Assembly: GCF_014649955.1 (NCBI RefSeq)
Contig: NZ_BMUA01000026.1
Coordinates: 48,672 to 112,671 of the forward strand
DNA length: 64,000 nucleotides
Direction of reading: 5' to 3'
Origin: Streptomyces violascens
Lineage (GTDB): Bacteria > Actinomycetota > Actinomycetes > Streptomycetales > Streptomycetaceae
Under the pieces are notes generated by a model, which worked only from the letters and a program-made list of their open reading frames with translations, did no database searches and was not told the origin of the DNA. The position numbers and the translations under genes are program-made. Below, one piece after another: positions 24,814-33,135 of the stretch. The first letter of the stretch is position 1. Each line of letters starts with the position of its first letter.

Positions 24814-25412
24814 GTACCGCCACGGCCACCACCCCGGAGTCCCGCCGCGCCCGGCTGGTCACAGACGGCCTCAAGCCATCCAACGTTCTCATTGTTGAGT
24901 GCCTCGCTCTCGGCGCCGCCCAGGACAGCCCCTGGACCGGACTGGCGTGGGCGCTCCTCGGTCTGCTCTTCTCGGCCGTGATCCCGATGGCCTACATCAA
25001 ACGGTCGATGCGCAAGGGCTTGGTCAGCGACCAGCACGTGGGCAACCGAGCAAGCCGCATGACCGTCCTGCCAGTCATCATGGGCTCCGTCGCGGTCTGC
25101 CTCGTCGCCATGTACGCCGGCGGTGCACCGCAGCAGATGAAGGCTTTGGTCCTGTCGATGATGGCGACCCTCATCGTAATCCTGCCGATCACCGCGTTCT
25201 GGAAAATCAGCCTGCATACCGCCGTGAGCACAGGGGCCATCGCGGTCATCGCAATCGGCGTGACCTGGTGGGCCGTGCTCGCCCTACCGCTGGTCGGGCT
25301 GATCGGCTGGTCCCGGGTCGAGATCAAGGATCACACCCTCGGCCAGGTCATCGCCGGAGCCGTCGTCGGCGGCGCCGTCGCCGGCCTCGCCTTCGCCCTC
25401 ATGGCGAGCTAG
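24810..25412 (+). CDS. PAP2-like membrane phosphatase
   Basis: A 200-residue protein with five or six membrane helices. Late motifs resemble the PAP2 superfamily: KISLHTAVSTGA (motif 2 with its His) and WSRVEIKDHTLGQVIAG (motif 3, SRx5H). Motif 1 (Kx6RP) is not evident, so the active site may be incomplete or divergent. Such proteins dephosphorylate lipid or isoprenyl diphosphates. It is coupled to the MAB_1171c gene by ATGA overlap. A squalene/phytoene-synthase-like gene lies 530 bp further on, so a link to isoprenoid chemistry is possible. Confidence 0.65.
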   Translation: MSTATATTPESRRARLVTDGLKPSNVLIVECLALGAAQDSPWTGLAWALLGLLFSAVIPMAYIKRSMRKGLVSDQHVGNRASRMTVLPVIMGSVAVCLVAMYAGGAPQQMKALVLSMMATLIVILPITAFWKISLHTAVSTGAIAVIAIGVTWWAVLALPLVGLIGWSRVEIKDHTLGQVIAGAVVGGAVAGLAFALMAS

Positions 25413-25494
25413 TGAACAACGTCGCAGTGACGAATGCAGAAGCTGAGGCCCATCGCCCTGGTTCCGCCAGCGCCTACCGTGCTTACCTATCGCC

Positions 25495-25797
25495 ATGCGC
25501 CTGACCAAAGTGATGACGGAGATCATGGCGGTGGTGGATGGAGCCACCACCGAACAGCCGGTCTGGGGCCTGACGGTCCTTGAGAAGACGGGCCGCGGAC
25601 CGAGCTCCATCTACCCCGCACTGGAACGCCTCGAAGAGATCGGCTGGATCGAGGGGCGGTGGGAGACGTCCGAATCGGCCAACCGCCCGCGGCGGCGGTA
25701 CTACTGGCCGACCCCTCAGGGACAGCGTGGCCTGCGTCAGCGGAAGACTCGTCCTTTCGCGCTGTGGCACCGCTCGGTCAGGACGGCAGACCTGTAG
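25495..25797 (+). CDS. PadR-family regulator
   Basis: A 100-residue winged-helix protein: GPSSIYPALERLEEIGWIEG is the PadR recognition helix, and RPRRRYYWPTPQGQRGL is the wing with the TPxG end. The usual C-terminal dimer helix is short. No Shine-Dalgarno is seen before ATG 25495 (TTACCTATCGCC), so it may be leaderless. It ends before a strong bidirectional terminator. Confidence 0.85.
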   Translation: MRLTKVMTEIMAVVDGATTEQPVWGLTVLEKTGRGPSSIYPALERLEEIGWIEGRWETSESANRPRRRYYWPTPQGQRGLRQRKTRPFALWHRSVRTADL

Positions 25798-25843
25798 CCG
25801 CGACTCATTACCCTGAGCCAACCGTTGGAAGCGCAGACTCAGC

Positions 25844-25880
25844 AAAGAGGGGCCCGGGAAGTACATCCGGGCCCCTCTTT
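25844..25880. terminator. Bidirectional intrinsic terminator
   Basis: Perfect 14-bp stem AAAGAGGGGCCCGG / CCGGGCCCCTCTTT with a nine-base loop. It has A- and T-tracts on its flanks and lies between the convergent PadR and squalene/phytoene synthase genes. Confidence 0.9.
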
Positions 25881-25940
25881 GGGCAGTCTGACTACGAGAG
25901 TCCTGCCTCTTCGCGGTGAAACCGAGCAGGACGTCGTTTG

Positions 25941-26849
25941 TCAGGCGCCTCGCCGGTAGTACTCACAGGCCAGCACACGCAGCGCGTCAGGCACTGAGGG
26001 CCTCGCGGAGTTGCGCAGGATCTCAGTGCCCTTGGCGATCACCGCATCGGCGGTGAGTATTTCCAGGGAGACGAACGCGCGGATGAACGCCCGGTGCTCC
26101 GGTGGTACGAAGGCCACCAACTTCCGGCTGTTGCCCAGGTCCTGTCGTGCCTGGCCCAACGCCTCCCGAAGCAGCCTTCGTGCCCCTGGTGTGTCCCGTC
26201 CGCTCTCGAGATCCTCGCGGGAGACGTCATGCTCCTTGAGGGTCCGTTCGGGGAGCCCGAGCCGCCCCTCAGCCAGATCCTCGGCGAGGTCACACACGAA
26301 GTCGAGGCGCTGGCTGCCATCGATGTAGGACCGGCAGGAACGACGGACTTCCGCCGCGTCGGCATCCGGTGCCAGGAGCAGGCAGGCTACGAGCATGAAC
26401 GCCGGTAGCGAGTAGGCGTCGACATAGTGCTGGTAGTCCGCCTCGTCTGCGAAGCCCGTGAAGCTTCGGTCCATGGGCGCCCCCGCGAGGAACTGCTCGA
26501 CATGCTCCCGCAGTTGCGGATACTCCGCGATGGTATGCAGGACGGGACGGAGCACCGGGTGTGCGCTCTCCCCCGTCGTCAGACCCCGGCGGACCTCCTC
26601 CTCCCACTCGGCATACGCGTCATCGGCAGGCGAGGGCATGGGAGTCGCATCGAGCAGCGTGTCGGTGTGATGCATGAACGCGACAGCGGCGACGACGTGT
26701 GGTACGAGAACTGGCGGCAGCAGAAGACGTATTGCCACGTATGTGTGCCGACGATAGCCAGCAACGAGTGAACGTTGCTGGGTGTAGTCGTGCCGCAACT
26801 GCAGGCTGTTGATGCCGGCAATATCGAGGGTCTTGTTCCATGTGCGCAT
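25941..26849 (-). CDS. Squalene/phytoene synthase family protein
   Basis: A 302-residue all-helical enzyme of the trans-isoprenyl head-to-head family. First Asp motif HHTDTLLDATP (DxxxD), second Asp motif FVCDLAEDLAEGRLGLP (DxxED), both needed to bind Mg and prenyl diphosphate. Family members join two farnesyl or geranylgeranyl diphosphates to squalene- or phytoene-type products. No hpn or crt genes flank it, so the product is open. ATG 26849 has GGGAG ten bases upstream. It is probably cotranscribed with the RDD gene just upstream. Confidence 0.8.
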   Translation of the reverse strand: MRTWNKTLDIAGINSLQLRHDYTQQRSLVAGYRRHTYVAIRLLLPPVLVPHVVAAVAFMHHTDTLLDATPMPSPADDAYAEWEEEVRRGLTTGESAHPVLRPVLHTIAEYPQLREHVEQFLAGAPMDRSFTGFADEADYQHYVDAYSLPAFMLVACLLLAPDADAAEVRRSCRSYIDGSQRLDFVCDLAEDLAEGRLGLPERTLKEHDVSREDLESGRDTPGARRLLREALGQARQDLGNSRKLVAFVPPEHRAFIRAFVSLEILTADAVIAKGTEILRNSARPSVPDALRVLACEYYRRGA

Positions 26850-26908
26850 GCCGACGATCTCCCTGCGGGTGGATGGTTGAGCCCCAAGCCTAGTTCTCTC
26901 CCGTCGGC

Positions 26909-27352
26909 TCACCGGGAACGGATGATGCGCAGTCCGGCGAAATCCTGCGGCTCGGCCTCACTACCGCCCAAGATGAAGGCCAGCGGTAGCACCACGACTC
27001 CGAAGAGGAAACCTCCCAGCCACCGGGCCACGGCCTGGTGCACCCGGGGCCGGCCACCGTCTGCGCGGCGGACGACGCGGGTGCCGACGAGCGCCTTTCC
27101 CACGCTTCTGTGCGCCAGGCAGACCATGACCACGTGGTTGAGGAAGGATGCGATGAGCGCGCCGACCGCGAAACCCGCCAGCAGTTCACTGCCAACGGCG
27201 CCGGAGGCGCCAAGGATTCCGCTCTCGCGTACCCCCACGTAGACGACTGCCGCCACCAATCCGCAGCCCGAAAAGAACACTCCATCTATCACGGCCGAGG
27301 CATAGCGGCGCCCCAGACCTGCCGTGTTGTCGACGTGCGCGGCCGCGCTCAT
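26909..27352 (-). CDS. RDD-family membrane protein
   Basis: A 147-residue protein starting AHVDNTAGLGRRYASAVIDG (the R..D signature of RDD), with membrane helices near 25-45, 60-85 and 115-135 and the conserved SVGKALVGTRVVRRADG. RDD proteins are small membrane proteins, some of them Na+/H+ antiporters; here function is unknown. ATG 27352 has GAGGGGGG upstream. It lies 60 bp upstream of the squalene/phytoene-synthase-like gene. Confidence 0.8.
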   Translation of the reverse strand: MSAAAHVDNTAGLGRRYASAVIDGVFFSGCGLVAAVVYVGVRESGILGASGAVGSELLAGFAVGALIASFLNHVVMVCLAHRSVGKALVGTRVVRRADGGRPRVHQAVARWLGGFLFGVVVLPLAFILGGSEAEPQDFAGLRIIRSR

Positions 27353-27402
27353 GTTGTGTTCCCCCCTCAGTCGGTGCTCCGCCACACCGTACCCATCGCT
27401 GT

Positions 27403-27455
27403 CGATTGCTCGCCGGCAGGGGAGAGCCGTCGGCTCGCCTGCCGGCGAGCAATCG
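27403..27455 (-). terminator. Very long hairpin (18-bp perfect inverted repeat)
   Basis: Arms 27403-27420 and 27438-27455 are exact inverted copies (CGATTGCTCGCCGGCAGG). The 17-base loop itself contains GAGCCG/CGGCTC, which could extend the structure. It lies downstream of the decayed Nudix gene and upstream of the RDD gene on the same strand, so it may be a terminator; as a symmetric site it could also be a binding or recombination site. Confidence 0.6.
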
Positions 27456-27552
27456 GTTCCTGAGTTGGTGCCTCAAGACTATGGAATGGACACGGAAGAA
27501 GGGGTTACCAGGCCGTGGGGGTGGTCAGCTCGGAGAAGGGCTGGCGGGGAGC

Positions 27553-27959
27553 CTAGGGAAAGCCGAACTGCCGACGGGCCTCGTGGACGGCGGCGAGTTG
27601 GTCTGCAGTAGCCGGTCCCCAGTCGAAGAGTTCCGTGGCTTGTTCTCGGGTGGCCAGAATGCGGGTGTAGGTGTGGCCGGTGGCCGGATCGGGCTGCGCG
27701 GGGCGACGTTGGTGAGTGCCGCGGCGTAGCGCAGGTATCCGCGCTGCATGCCGGGACCGGTGACGTATCCCAGGAGTAGGGGCTCCCGATACGGGCGACT
27801 GCCTCCTCTTCGACTTCGCGACGCAGGGTAGAGGCGGGGTCGTCCTGGTCCTGCACCTCGGGGGTACCGCCGGGCAGGATGGCGACTCCGGTGTGGGGTT
27901 CGAAGAGGACGAGGACGCGCCCGTGTTGGCGATGCAAGCCGGGGCTGATCTCGGCGCAT
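27553..27959 (-). pseudogene. Decayed Nudix hydrolase gene
   Basis: Three reading frames are needed to read the protein. Frame A has RVLVLFEPHTGVAILPGGTP and DPASTLRREVEEEA (a recognisable Nudix box). Frame B continues with REPLLLGYVTGPGMQRGYLR. Frame C ends with GHTYTRILATREQATELFDW and VHEARRQFGFP at the stop. At least two frameshifts separate these parts and the N-terminus is missing, so no full enzyme can be made. Confidence 0.65.
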
Positions 27960-28025
27960 GGCGCGGGATTCCCGATCCTGCGGCCTCTGACTTCGGCTCT
28001 GGTCGCGGGAACGGTGCTGTTCCCG

Positions 28026-28463
28026 CTACTGGAACAGCACCGACACGTCGATCCACAGGAGCACGGCGAGCGCGGCGGCGACGCCGAGCGCGGCGCAGCC
28101 CGGCACCAGCACCGGCGCGAGGTCGTCACGGCCTGCGACCGTGGCCGTGCGCTGGGGGTCCGCCGGGTCGTAGTGGACGGTGGCGCGGTACCCGACTTGG
28201 GTGTACGGGGCCACGGCGTCCTCGGTGTAAGTGACGCGGTGGCCTTCCCCGGTCACGAACGCGAAAATGTGGTAGCGCGACCCATCCATGTCGGTGGAGT
28301 TCGAGGCGATGTCCCGGACCTCGATGCACTCGGCCACGGCGGCCTTGCCGTGCAGGACGACCCGGCGCATCCGCAGGAGCCGCCGCACGAGATAGGCGAG
28401 CAGCGAGGCCAGGCCGATGGTCGGAAGCACCAGCAGTGCCACGATGGTCAGCGTCTCCGTCAT
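28026..28463 (-). CDS. DUF3592 membrane protein
   Basis: A 145-residue protein: membrane helix at about 5-25 (LTIVALLVLPTIGLASLLAY), an outer domain with GKAAVAECIEV and GYRATVHYDPADPQRTATV (the DUF3592 pattern: polar beta domain ending in YxPxxP), and a final membrane helix (LGVAAALAVLLWIDVSV). ATG 28463 is used; the long upstream extension of the frame is Ser/Gly/Pro noise. Confidence 0.75.
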   Translation of the reverse strand: MTETLTIVALLVLPTIGLASLLAYLVRRLLRMRRVVLHGKAAVAECIEVRDIASNSTDMDGSRYHIFAFVTGEGHRVTYTEDAVAPYTQVGYRATVHYDPADPQRTATVAGRDDLAPVLVPGCAALGVAAALAVLLWIDVSVLFQ

Positions 28464-28689
28464 GCGTCCGTACCTTTGACGATCTTTGGGCCCTGGGTGG
28501 ATGCAGAGCACGACGATATTGGCCCGCCCAGGACCGTACGAGAGAGTAGAAGGATCCGGTCCGCTCCCCGGAAGGCTCCCGCCAGGCTGTCCCCCCGCTC
28601 CCCGTAGAGAGCCCGCCCCGTATCCCGCCCATGTGCTGTACCCAGTTTGCCCGGTAGTACCGCAAGCACCTTGAGCGTGCTGTTTGCCC

Positions 28690-29028
28690 TCACCCTGCAG
28701 TGATCCCGAGCCCGGTGGCCCGGAAGAAGCCGTGGGGGGACCCGAGTTGGATGCGCTTCGCGACGAGGTCCTCAGGATCGGTGAGGCCGCGGGCGGCAAG
28801 TTCACCGACGATGAGCGCGGCCACCTCACCGGGAGTGCTTTCGGTCGGCTTCTTGAACTCGGCCTTCCAGCGGCGTCCCGACTGTTCCCAGCCGAGCGCA
28901 CTCATCTCGTTCGCATCGGCGGCGAGGTCTCCTGTACGGCTGCCGATGCGGAGCAGGATGCCCTTGGTCGTGTCGTAGGCGAAGGAGAGGCCGCCGCTGA
29001 TGCCGCTGCCGGCGATCGTGAAGGTCAC
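28690..29028 (-). CDS. TY-Chap-like small protein, start uncertain
   Basis: 112 residues from the GTG at 29028, reading VTFTIAGSGISGG, MSALGWEQSGRRWKAEFKKP and EVAALIVGELAARGL. The style resembles Streptomyces TY-Chap (secretion-chaperone-like) proteins. The frame stays open upstream to the TGA at 29122-29124 with convincing sequence (LPHLQEALETLLSTWIEQL), but no ATG, GTG or TTG occurs there. Either a CTG at 29121 is used, or the gene was once fused to its upstream neighbour, which is in the same frame. Confidence 0.5.
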   Translation of the reverse strand: MTFTIAGSGISGGLSFAYDTTKGILLRIGSRTGDLAADANEMSALGWEQSGRRWKAEFKKPTESTPGEVAALIVGELAARGLTDPEDLVAKRIQLGSPHGFFRATGLGITAG

Positions 29029-29121
29029 CTTCTTGCCGGGTTGTTGGACGGGGAGCTGCTCGATCCACGTGCTCAGCAGTGTCTCCAGGGCTTCTTGAAG
29101 GTGCGGCAGGGTCAGCGCCAG

Positions 29122-30219
29122 TCAGCCTCCCGGCAGGTACTCCGCCGTGTCACCCGGCCCGGACAGGACGAGTTGCCAGTTGTAGGGCAGCAGCGGGAAG
29201 TCGCTGGGGCCGCCCAGCCCCGCAGCCGGTCCTCCGTGCTCGAATGTCGACAGTTCCTGATCTTCGAGTTGTTCGGCGGGGCTGGTCTCGATCCAGACGT
29301 GCCGAAGGTCCGCCCGCAGGCGCAGGACCCGTGCATCGGTGCCGGAGTTCCTCCAGCGGACATCTGGCCCGTTCGGACCGCCGCCGAGGAGGGTCGGTTC
29401 GCCGATGGCGCCGCACACGGCCCGGAAGATCTCACCGAAGATGAACCGGCGTCGTTCCAGGTCCGGGCCGTCGGTGAAACGGTACAGGTGCAGGCGGTTG
29501 TAGTTGTCACGCTGACCAGCAGGACCGAGGAAGACCACCTCGCCGTCCCTGTCGGCGGTCCGGACAAGGGCTCGGGCCTGTGCTTCGTCGAACTCGGCGG
29601 ACCAGGTCGGCGTCTTGGTGATGCATTGTTCGATGGCCGAGCGGTCGCACATTCCGGTGGCGTCATCGTGCAGCAGGGGCACAAGAGCCGCGATTACAGG
29701 GGGGAAGTCCAATGGGAGATGTTGGGCCTGGTGCTCGACGGGCTGGATGGACACCCAGGCACGCCGCTGGTTGCTCTGCAGGAGCATGGTGCGCTCCTCG
29801 GACTGCCAGCGCAGACCAAAACCGTCGGCGGCCGCCGGCACGGGCGTGGGCCGGCCGATCCCCGAGAGTATTTCGGCTAGTTCCTGCAGGGCTGCTGCCC
29901 GTTCTGCCGGAGTTGCCTGGAAGCCGAACTCGATGAGCGGCAGTCGCGCGCGGCCGAAGTACGGGCTCTTGGGGATTCGTGCGTCGAAGAACAGTTCCGG
30001 ACCGAGGGAGGCGTGCAGTTCGGTGGGTTCCAGGCCGACGACGAGGAGGTCGGCGAACTCCCGCCGGATTTTCCAGTCCGGGTGCCCGTCCACCAGGCGC
30101 TCCACGGCGTCGCGGGTCCAGCACCCGTTGGTGTCGTGCAATATCTGTGCGTGCCGCAGGGTGGATGCCCGGCTGGTCACCCAGCCGACCGTGTTCGAGG
30201 TGTTCATACAGCGGATCAT
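29122..30219 (-). CDS. Hypothetical protein with internal duplication (365 aa)
   Basis: Not recognised as a named family. Two similar halves are visible. The first has HDTNGCWTRDAVERLVDGHP, GRARLPLIEFGF and GFGLRWQSEERTMLL. The second has HDDATGMCDRSAIEQCITK, NYNRLHLYRFTDG and GPDVRWRNSGTDARVLRLRA. Each half ends in a W-rich strand pair (RRAWVSIQP, RHVWIETSP). No membrane segment. ATG 30219 is chosen for GGAGG eight bases upstream. The stop TGA is followed in the same frame by the next ORF. Confidence 0.55.
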   Translation of the reverse strand: MIRCMNTSNTVGWVTSRASTLRHAQILHDTNGCWTRDAVERLVDGHPDWKIRREFADLLVVGLEPTELHASLGPELFFDARIPKSPYFGRARLPLIEFGFQATPAERAAALQELAEILSGIGRPTPVPAAADGFGLRWQSEERTMLLQSNQRRAWVSIQPVEHQAQHLPLDFPPVIAALVPLLHDDATGMCDRSAIEQCITKTPTWSAEFDEAQARALVRTADRDGEVVFLGPAGQRDNYNRLHLYRFTDGPDLERRRFIFGEIFRAVCGAIGEPTLLGGGPNGPDVRWRNSGTDARVLRLRADLRHVWIETSPAEQLEDQELSTFEHGGPAAGLGGPSDFPLLPYNWQLVLSGPGDTAEYLPGG

Positions 30220-30439
30220 GTCAGTCGCCTCCGACATCACACCGCCTACCTGGAAGCCTCCGACCGGCCGGTCAGCGCCGAGTGCGAGCCCTGGCACGAC
30301 CTGATCACCGGCATCGCCGTTCCGCGCTGGCGTGCACGACGTCGCCGACCGCCTGCGGTCGATGCGCCCGCCGCGTAACGCAATGCAGGCCCCGCTGGTC
30401 GCCCGAGGCGACGTCAGCAGGGCCTGTGTGTACGACAGG

Positions 30440-30775
30440 TCAGACCGCGGGAAGCGGGTCTGCGGTGCCCGGGTGCGGGCCGTAGGTCTCGTCGTAGTCG
30501 CTCCTCCCTGCGAGCATGACCACCAGCCAGATGACGCCGATCAGCGGGGCGAAACTGAGCAGGCACCACCATCCTGAGCGGCTGGTGTCGTGAAGCCGGC
30601 GGACGGTCACGGCCAGGTTCGGCAGAACTGTCGCGAGCGTGTAGATGAGCACGGGCGGATATGGCGCATGCAGATTCCAGCAAGTCGCTTGCGAGGAGCC
30701 GGAGTTGATGGTCGCCTGGCGACGAAGGCGGCGCGCTTCGAAGGCGCGCGATGCGACGACGTTGGGAGGCGTCAT
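30440..30775 (-). pseudogene. 5'-truncated DUF805 membrane protein
   Basis: Residues about 40-111 are a clear DUF805 C-terminus: LATVLPNLAVTVRRLHDTSR, then SGWWCLLSFAPLIGVIWLVV and GRSDYDETYGPHP. The first 38 residues (MTPPNVVASRAFEARR...) do not match the family, whose N-terminal half with its first two helices and GRxxRxxFW motif is absent. Probably a remnant with a chance new 5' end, though a functional short protein is possible. Confidence 0.5.
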
Positions 30776-30873
30776 GGGCGGCAGCCGCGGTGATCAGGAC
30801 GGGCAGGTAGGCGGGGACTCATCAAGTCCGGGCGACCCCGGGAACCCGATGCCGGCCCCGGAGCCGGAGCCGG

Positions 30874-31794
30874 ATGATGACTGATGCCCCTGCGGAGGAT
30901 CGGCTGGCAAGCCTGGCTGCGGAGTTGCGCGCCGAGTGCGCAGCCGAGATCGACAGCCGGATGGTGGGGCATTTCAATGACCGGCCGTGGTTGCGGCAGG
31001 CCTTCCTGAAAGTGCCGCGCGAGCACTTCGTACCGGACCAGGTGTGGTGGCCGACGCCGCGCGACGACGGGATGCACCACGTGATCGACCGTCATGAACG
31101 GCCCCGAGCCTGGCTCAAGGGGGTCTACCGGCCCCGCGCATCCCTGATCACGCAGGTCGCCGACGGCAGAGTGCTACCGGAGGACGGGCCCACGGACGCG
31201 CCGTTCACGAGCGCCGTGTCCTGCTCGGCGGTCGTCGTCGACATGCTGCACTATCTCGACCCCGGACCCGACGACACCGCACTGGAGATCGGCACCGGCT
31301 CCGGCTACAGCACCGCGCTCTTGGCCTACCGGGTCCGGCCCGAGAACCTGGTGACGATCGAAATCGACGAGCAGCTCGCGGACCGCGCCCGCCACACGCT
31401 CGCCAGCTTCGGCCTGTACCCCGCGGTGCTCGCCGCCGACGGCGAATTCGGTGACCCGGCCCACGCCCCCTACACGAGGATCATCTCGACCGCGGCCGTC
31501 CGCGAGATCCCCCAGGCCTGGCTCGACCAGGCCGCGCCCGGTGCCATTCTTGTGACCCCGCTGTACGGCCCGTTCGGCCATGACGCCCTTCTTCGCCTCA
31601 CTGCCGACGGGCAAGGCGGCGGCGAAGGTCGGCTCGTCACCGGCGTCGCCTTCATGAAGATGCGCGGACAGCGCGCCGATCGATCGTTCGCGGAACTGGG
31701 CTGGCCGACGGTGGACGGCCCATGGCCGGCGTACGCCGATGCCGACTACCGGGTCACTGTCGGAGGCGGTCGGCAACAGGTCCGGATCTGCTGA
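30874..31794 (+). CDS. PCMT-type SAM-dependent methyltransferase
   Basis: A 306-residue protein. The SAM-binding motif is ALEIGTGSGYSTALLAY, preceded by the PCMT-like substrate part FLKVPREHFVPDQVWW and followed by IISTAAVREIPQAWLDQ and GAILVTPL. Repair enzymes of this family methylate isoaspartate; Streptomyces relatives also act on RiPP peptides. No peptide precursor or ATP-grasp gene lies beside it, so repair or an unknown peptide target is equally possible. It starts at the first of two ATG codons after GGAGCCGGAGCCGG. It ends before a strong terminator. Confidence 0.8.
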   Translation: MMTDAPAEDRLASLAAELRAECAAEIDSRMVGHFNDRPWLRQAFLKVPREHFVPDQVWWPTPRDDGMHHVIDRHERPRAWLKGVYRPRASLITQVADGRVLPEDGPTDAPFTSAVSCSAVVVDMLHYLDPGPDDTALEIGTGSGYSTALLAYRVRPENLVTIEIDEQLADRARHTLASFGLYPAVLAADGEFGDPAHAPYTRIISTAAVREIPQAWLDQAAPGAILVTPLYGPFGHDALLRLTADGQGGGEGRLVTGVAFMKMRGQRADRSFAELGWPTVDGPWPAYADADYRVTVGGGRQQVRIC

Positions 31795-31880
31795 GCGGCG
31801 CGTAAGCGCGGGGTGCCTCGGCATCTGCGCTTGGGCAGTGTCGGTTGCCGTATCTGTTCGAGTGGGTACAGAGTTGAAGC

Positions 31881-31923
31881 AGAGAGCGGTCCTCCTCATC
31901 GTGGTTGAGGAGGACCGCTCTCT
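31881..31923. terminator. Bidirectional hairpin terminator
   Basis: Perfect 18-bp stem (AGAGAGCGGTCCTCCTCA / TGAGGAGGACCGCTCTCT) with a seven-base loop, between the convergent methyltransferase and DUF397 genes. Confidence 0.9.
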
Positions 31924-31940
31924 GGCAGGTGGGCGACGTG

Positions 31941-32144
31941 CTACTCGGCGTTCTTCATATCCGAGATGAAGGCGGCCCAAGCTGCCGGCGGGAAGACAAA
32001 GGCCGGGCCGTCGGTCCACTTGGAGTCGCGCACAGCCATCCGGCCGTCTGTGCGCCGTCCGCCCTGCACGCACTGTCCCCCTTGATCGTTGCTGTAGCTC
32101 GACGAGAACCAGTCGACCGACGGGTCATCGGCACGCATCTGCAT
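31941..32144 (-). CDS. DUF397 protein
   Basis: 67 residues with the full DUF397 pattern: WFSSSYSNDQGGQCV, MAVRDSKWTDGPAFVFPP and AAWAAFISDM. These small proteins (BldB/WhiJ-partner type) pair with XRE-DUF5753 regulators and are thought to modulate them. It abuts the upstream regulator gene (end and start share base 32144), so the two are cotranslated. Confidence 0.9.
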   Translation of the reverse strand: MQMRADDPSVDWFSSSYSNDQGGQCVQGGRRTDGRMAVRDSKWTDGPAFVFPPAAWAAFISDMKNAE

Positions 32145-33046
32145 TAGAACTCCTTGCTTGCGGTTTCGATCATGCCCAGGGACTCTTCGTACCCCGGAGC
32201 AAGTGCTTGGAGGTCGCTGAAAGCGTCCTCGTACTTCCTCACGTCCTCCTCCCTGCGCAGCACGGTGGCGCCGGCAAGGCTTTCGAGGTAGACGATCGGC
32301 TTCAAGAGATTTTCGGGGAACTTGAGCGCCGTGAAGGGGCCGTTCATGCCGGGATGGGAGCCGATTCCGAACGGGACGACCTGCACCTTGACGTGGGGGT
32401 TGGTTCGGGCAAGGTTCCAGATGTGGATGAGCTGGGTGCGCATCACCTCGGCGCTCCCTACTTCCCGGCGGAGGACGGCTTCGCTGATGATCGCCGTGAA
32501 CTCCAGCGGGGCAACGCTGCGGGTGAGGGCTTCCTGACGTGTCATGTGGACGGCCACGAGCTTGTCGACTTGCTCAGGTTCCATGTCCGGGCGAGCACGT
32601 TCGAGCAGTGCCCGAATGTATGCCGGCACCTGTAGCAGTCCCGGGACGAACTCGCTCTCGTAGTTCCCGAGTTTGGAAGCCGTTGCTTCGAGGCCCAAGT
32701 AGGCCTTGAAGCCGGGCTGGATGACGTCGCGCACGTCGGGTGACTGCCACCAGTCCAGCTTGGTCTTGGTGACGGTGGCGTACTCGACCAAGACCTGCTC
32801 GGTCTCCTTTGGCGCGTCGTAGATCGAGCACAGGGCCATCACGTCCGCTGGTTCCACGACGCCATTGCCTGCGGTTTCGAGCCGCGTCAGCTTCGACGGA
32901 GCCCACGAGAGACGGCGGCACACCTCGGCGCCCTTGATGTCGGAATCGGAGCGGAGGCGACGCAGTTCAGCACCCAGCCATAGGCGGCAGAGTGCTGCCG
33001 ACGCCGACTCGATGGCAGGCGTCGCCGACTCTGCGGACTCGATCAT
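32144..33046 (-). CDS. XRE regulator with DUF5753 domain
   Basis: A 300-residue protein. The XRE HTH is LGAELRRLRSDSDIKGAEVC and LSWAPSKLTRLETAGNGV. The DUF5753 domain begins near residue 100 (YESEFVPGLLQVPAYIRALL) and includes FTAIISEAVLRREVG and VQVVPFGIGSHPGMNGPFTA. This is the classic Streptomyces WhiJ-like regulator linked to differentiation. ATG 33046 has a GGGGAGGGG run upstream. It forms a trio with DUF397 (downstream) and a divergent ATPase-like protein. Confidence 0.9.
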   Translation of the reverse strand: MIESAESATPAIESASAALCRLWLGAELRRLRSDSDIKGAEVCRRLSWAPSKLTRLETAGNGVVEPADVMALCSIYDAPKETEQVLVEYATVTKTKLDWWQSPDVRDVIQPGFKAYLGLEATASKLGNYESEFVPGLLQVPAYIRALLERARPDMEPEQVDKLVAVHMTRQEALTRSVAPLEFTAIISEAVLRREVGSAEVMRTQLIHIWNLARTNPHVKVQVVPFGIGSHPGMNGPFTALKFPENLLKPIVYLESLAGATVLRREEDVRKYEDAFSDLQALAPGYEESLGMIETASKEF

Positions 33047-33084
33047 GCTGCCCCTCCCCTTCGCTTGCCTCACAGTCTGACGGC

Positions 33085-33135
33085 GAACGTTCGAGCTTGG
33101 CAACGAAACTTCTCGCATTTCGCAGAACGTTCGAG
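33085..33135. promoter_or_regulatory. Two GAACGTTCGAG boxes (operator-like)
   Basis: GAACGTTCGAG occurs at 33085-33095 and 33125-33135, exactly 40 bp apart, each holding the palindrome GAACGTTC. They lie in the divergent gap right before the DUF5753 regulator start, an ideal place for autoregulation. A related AT-rich stretch with GAATTC repeats follows at 33178-33205. Confidence 0.55.
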
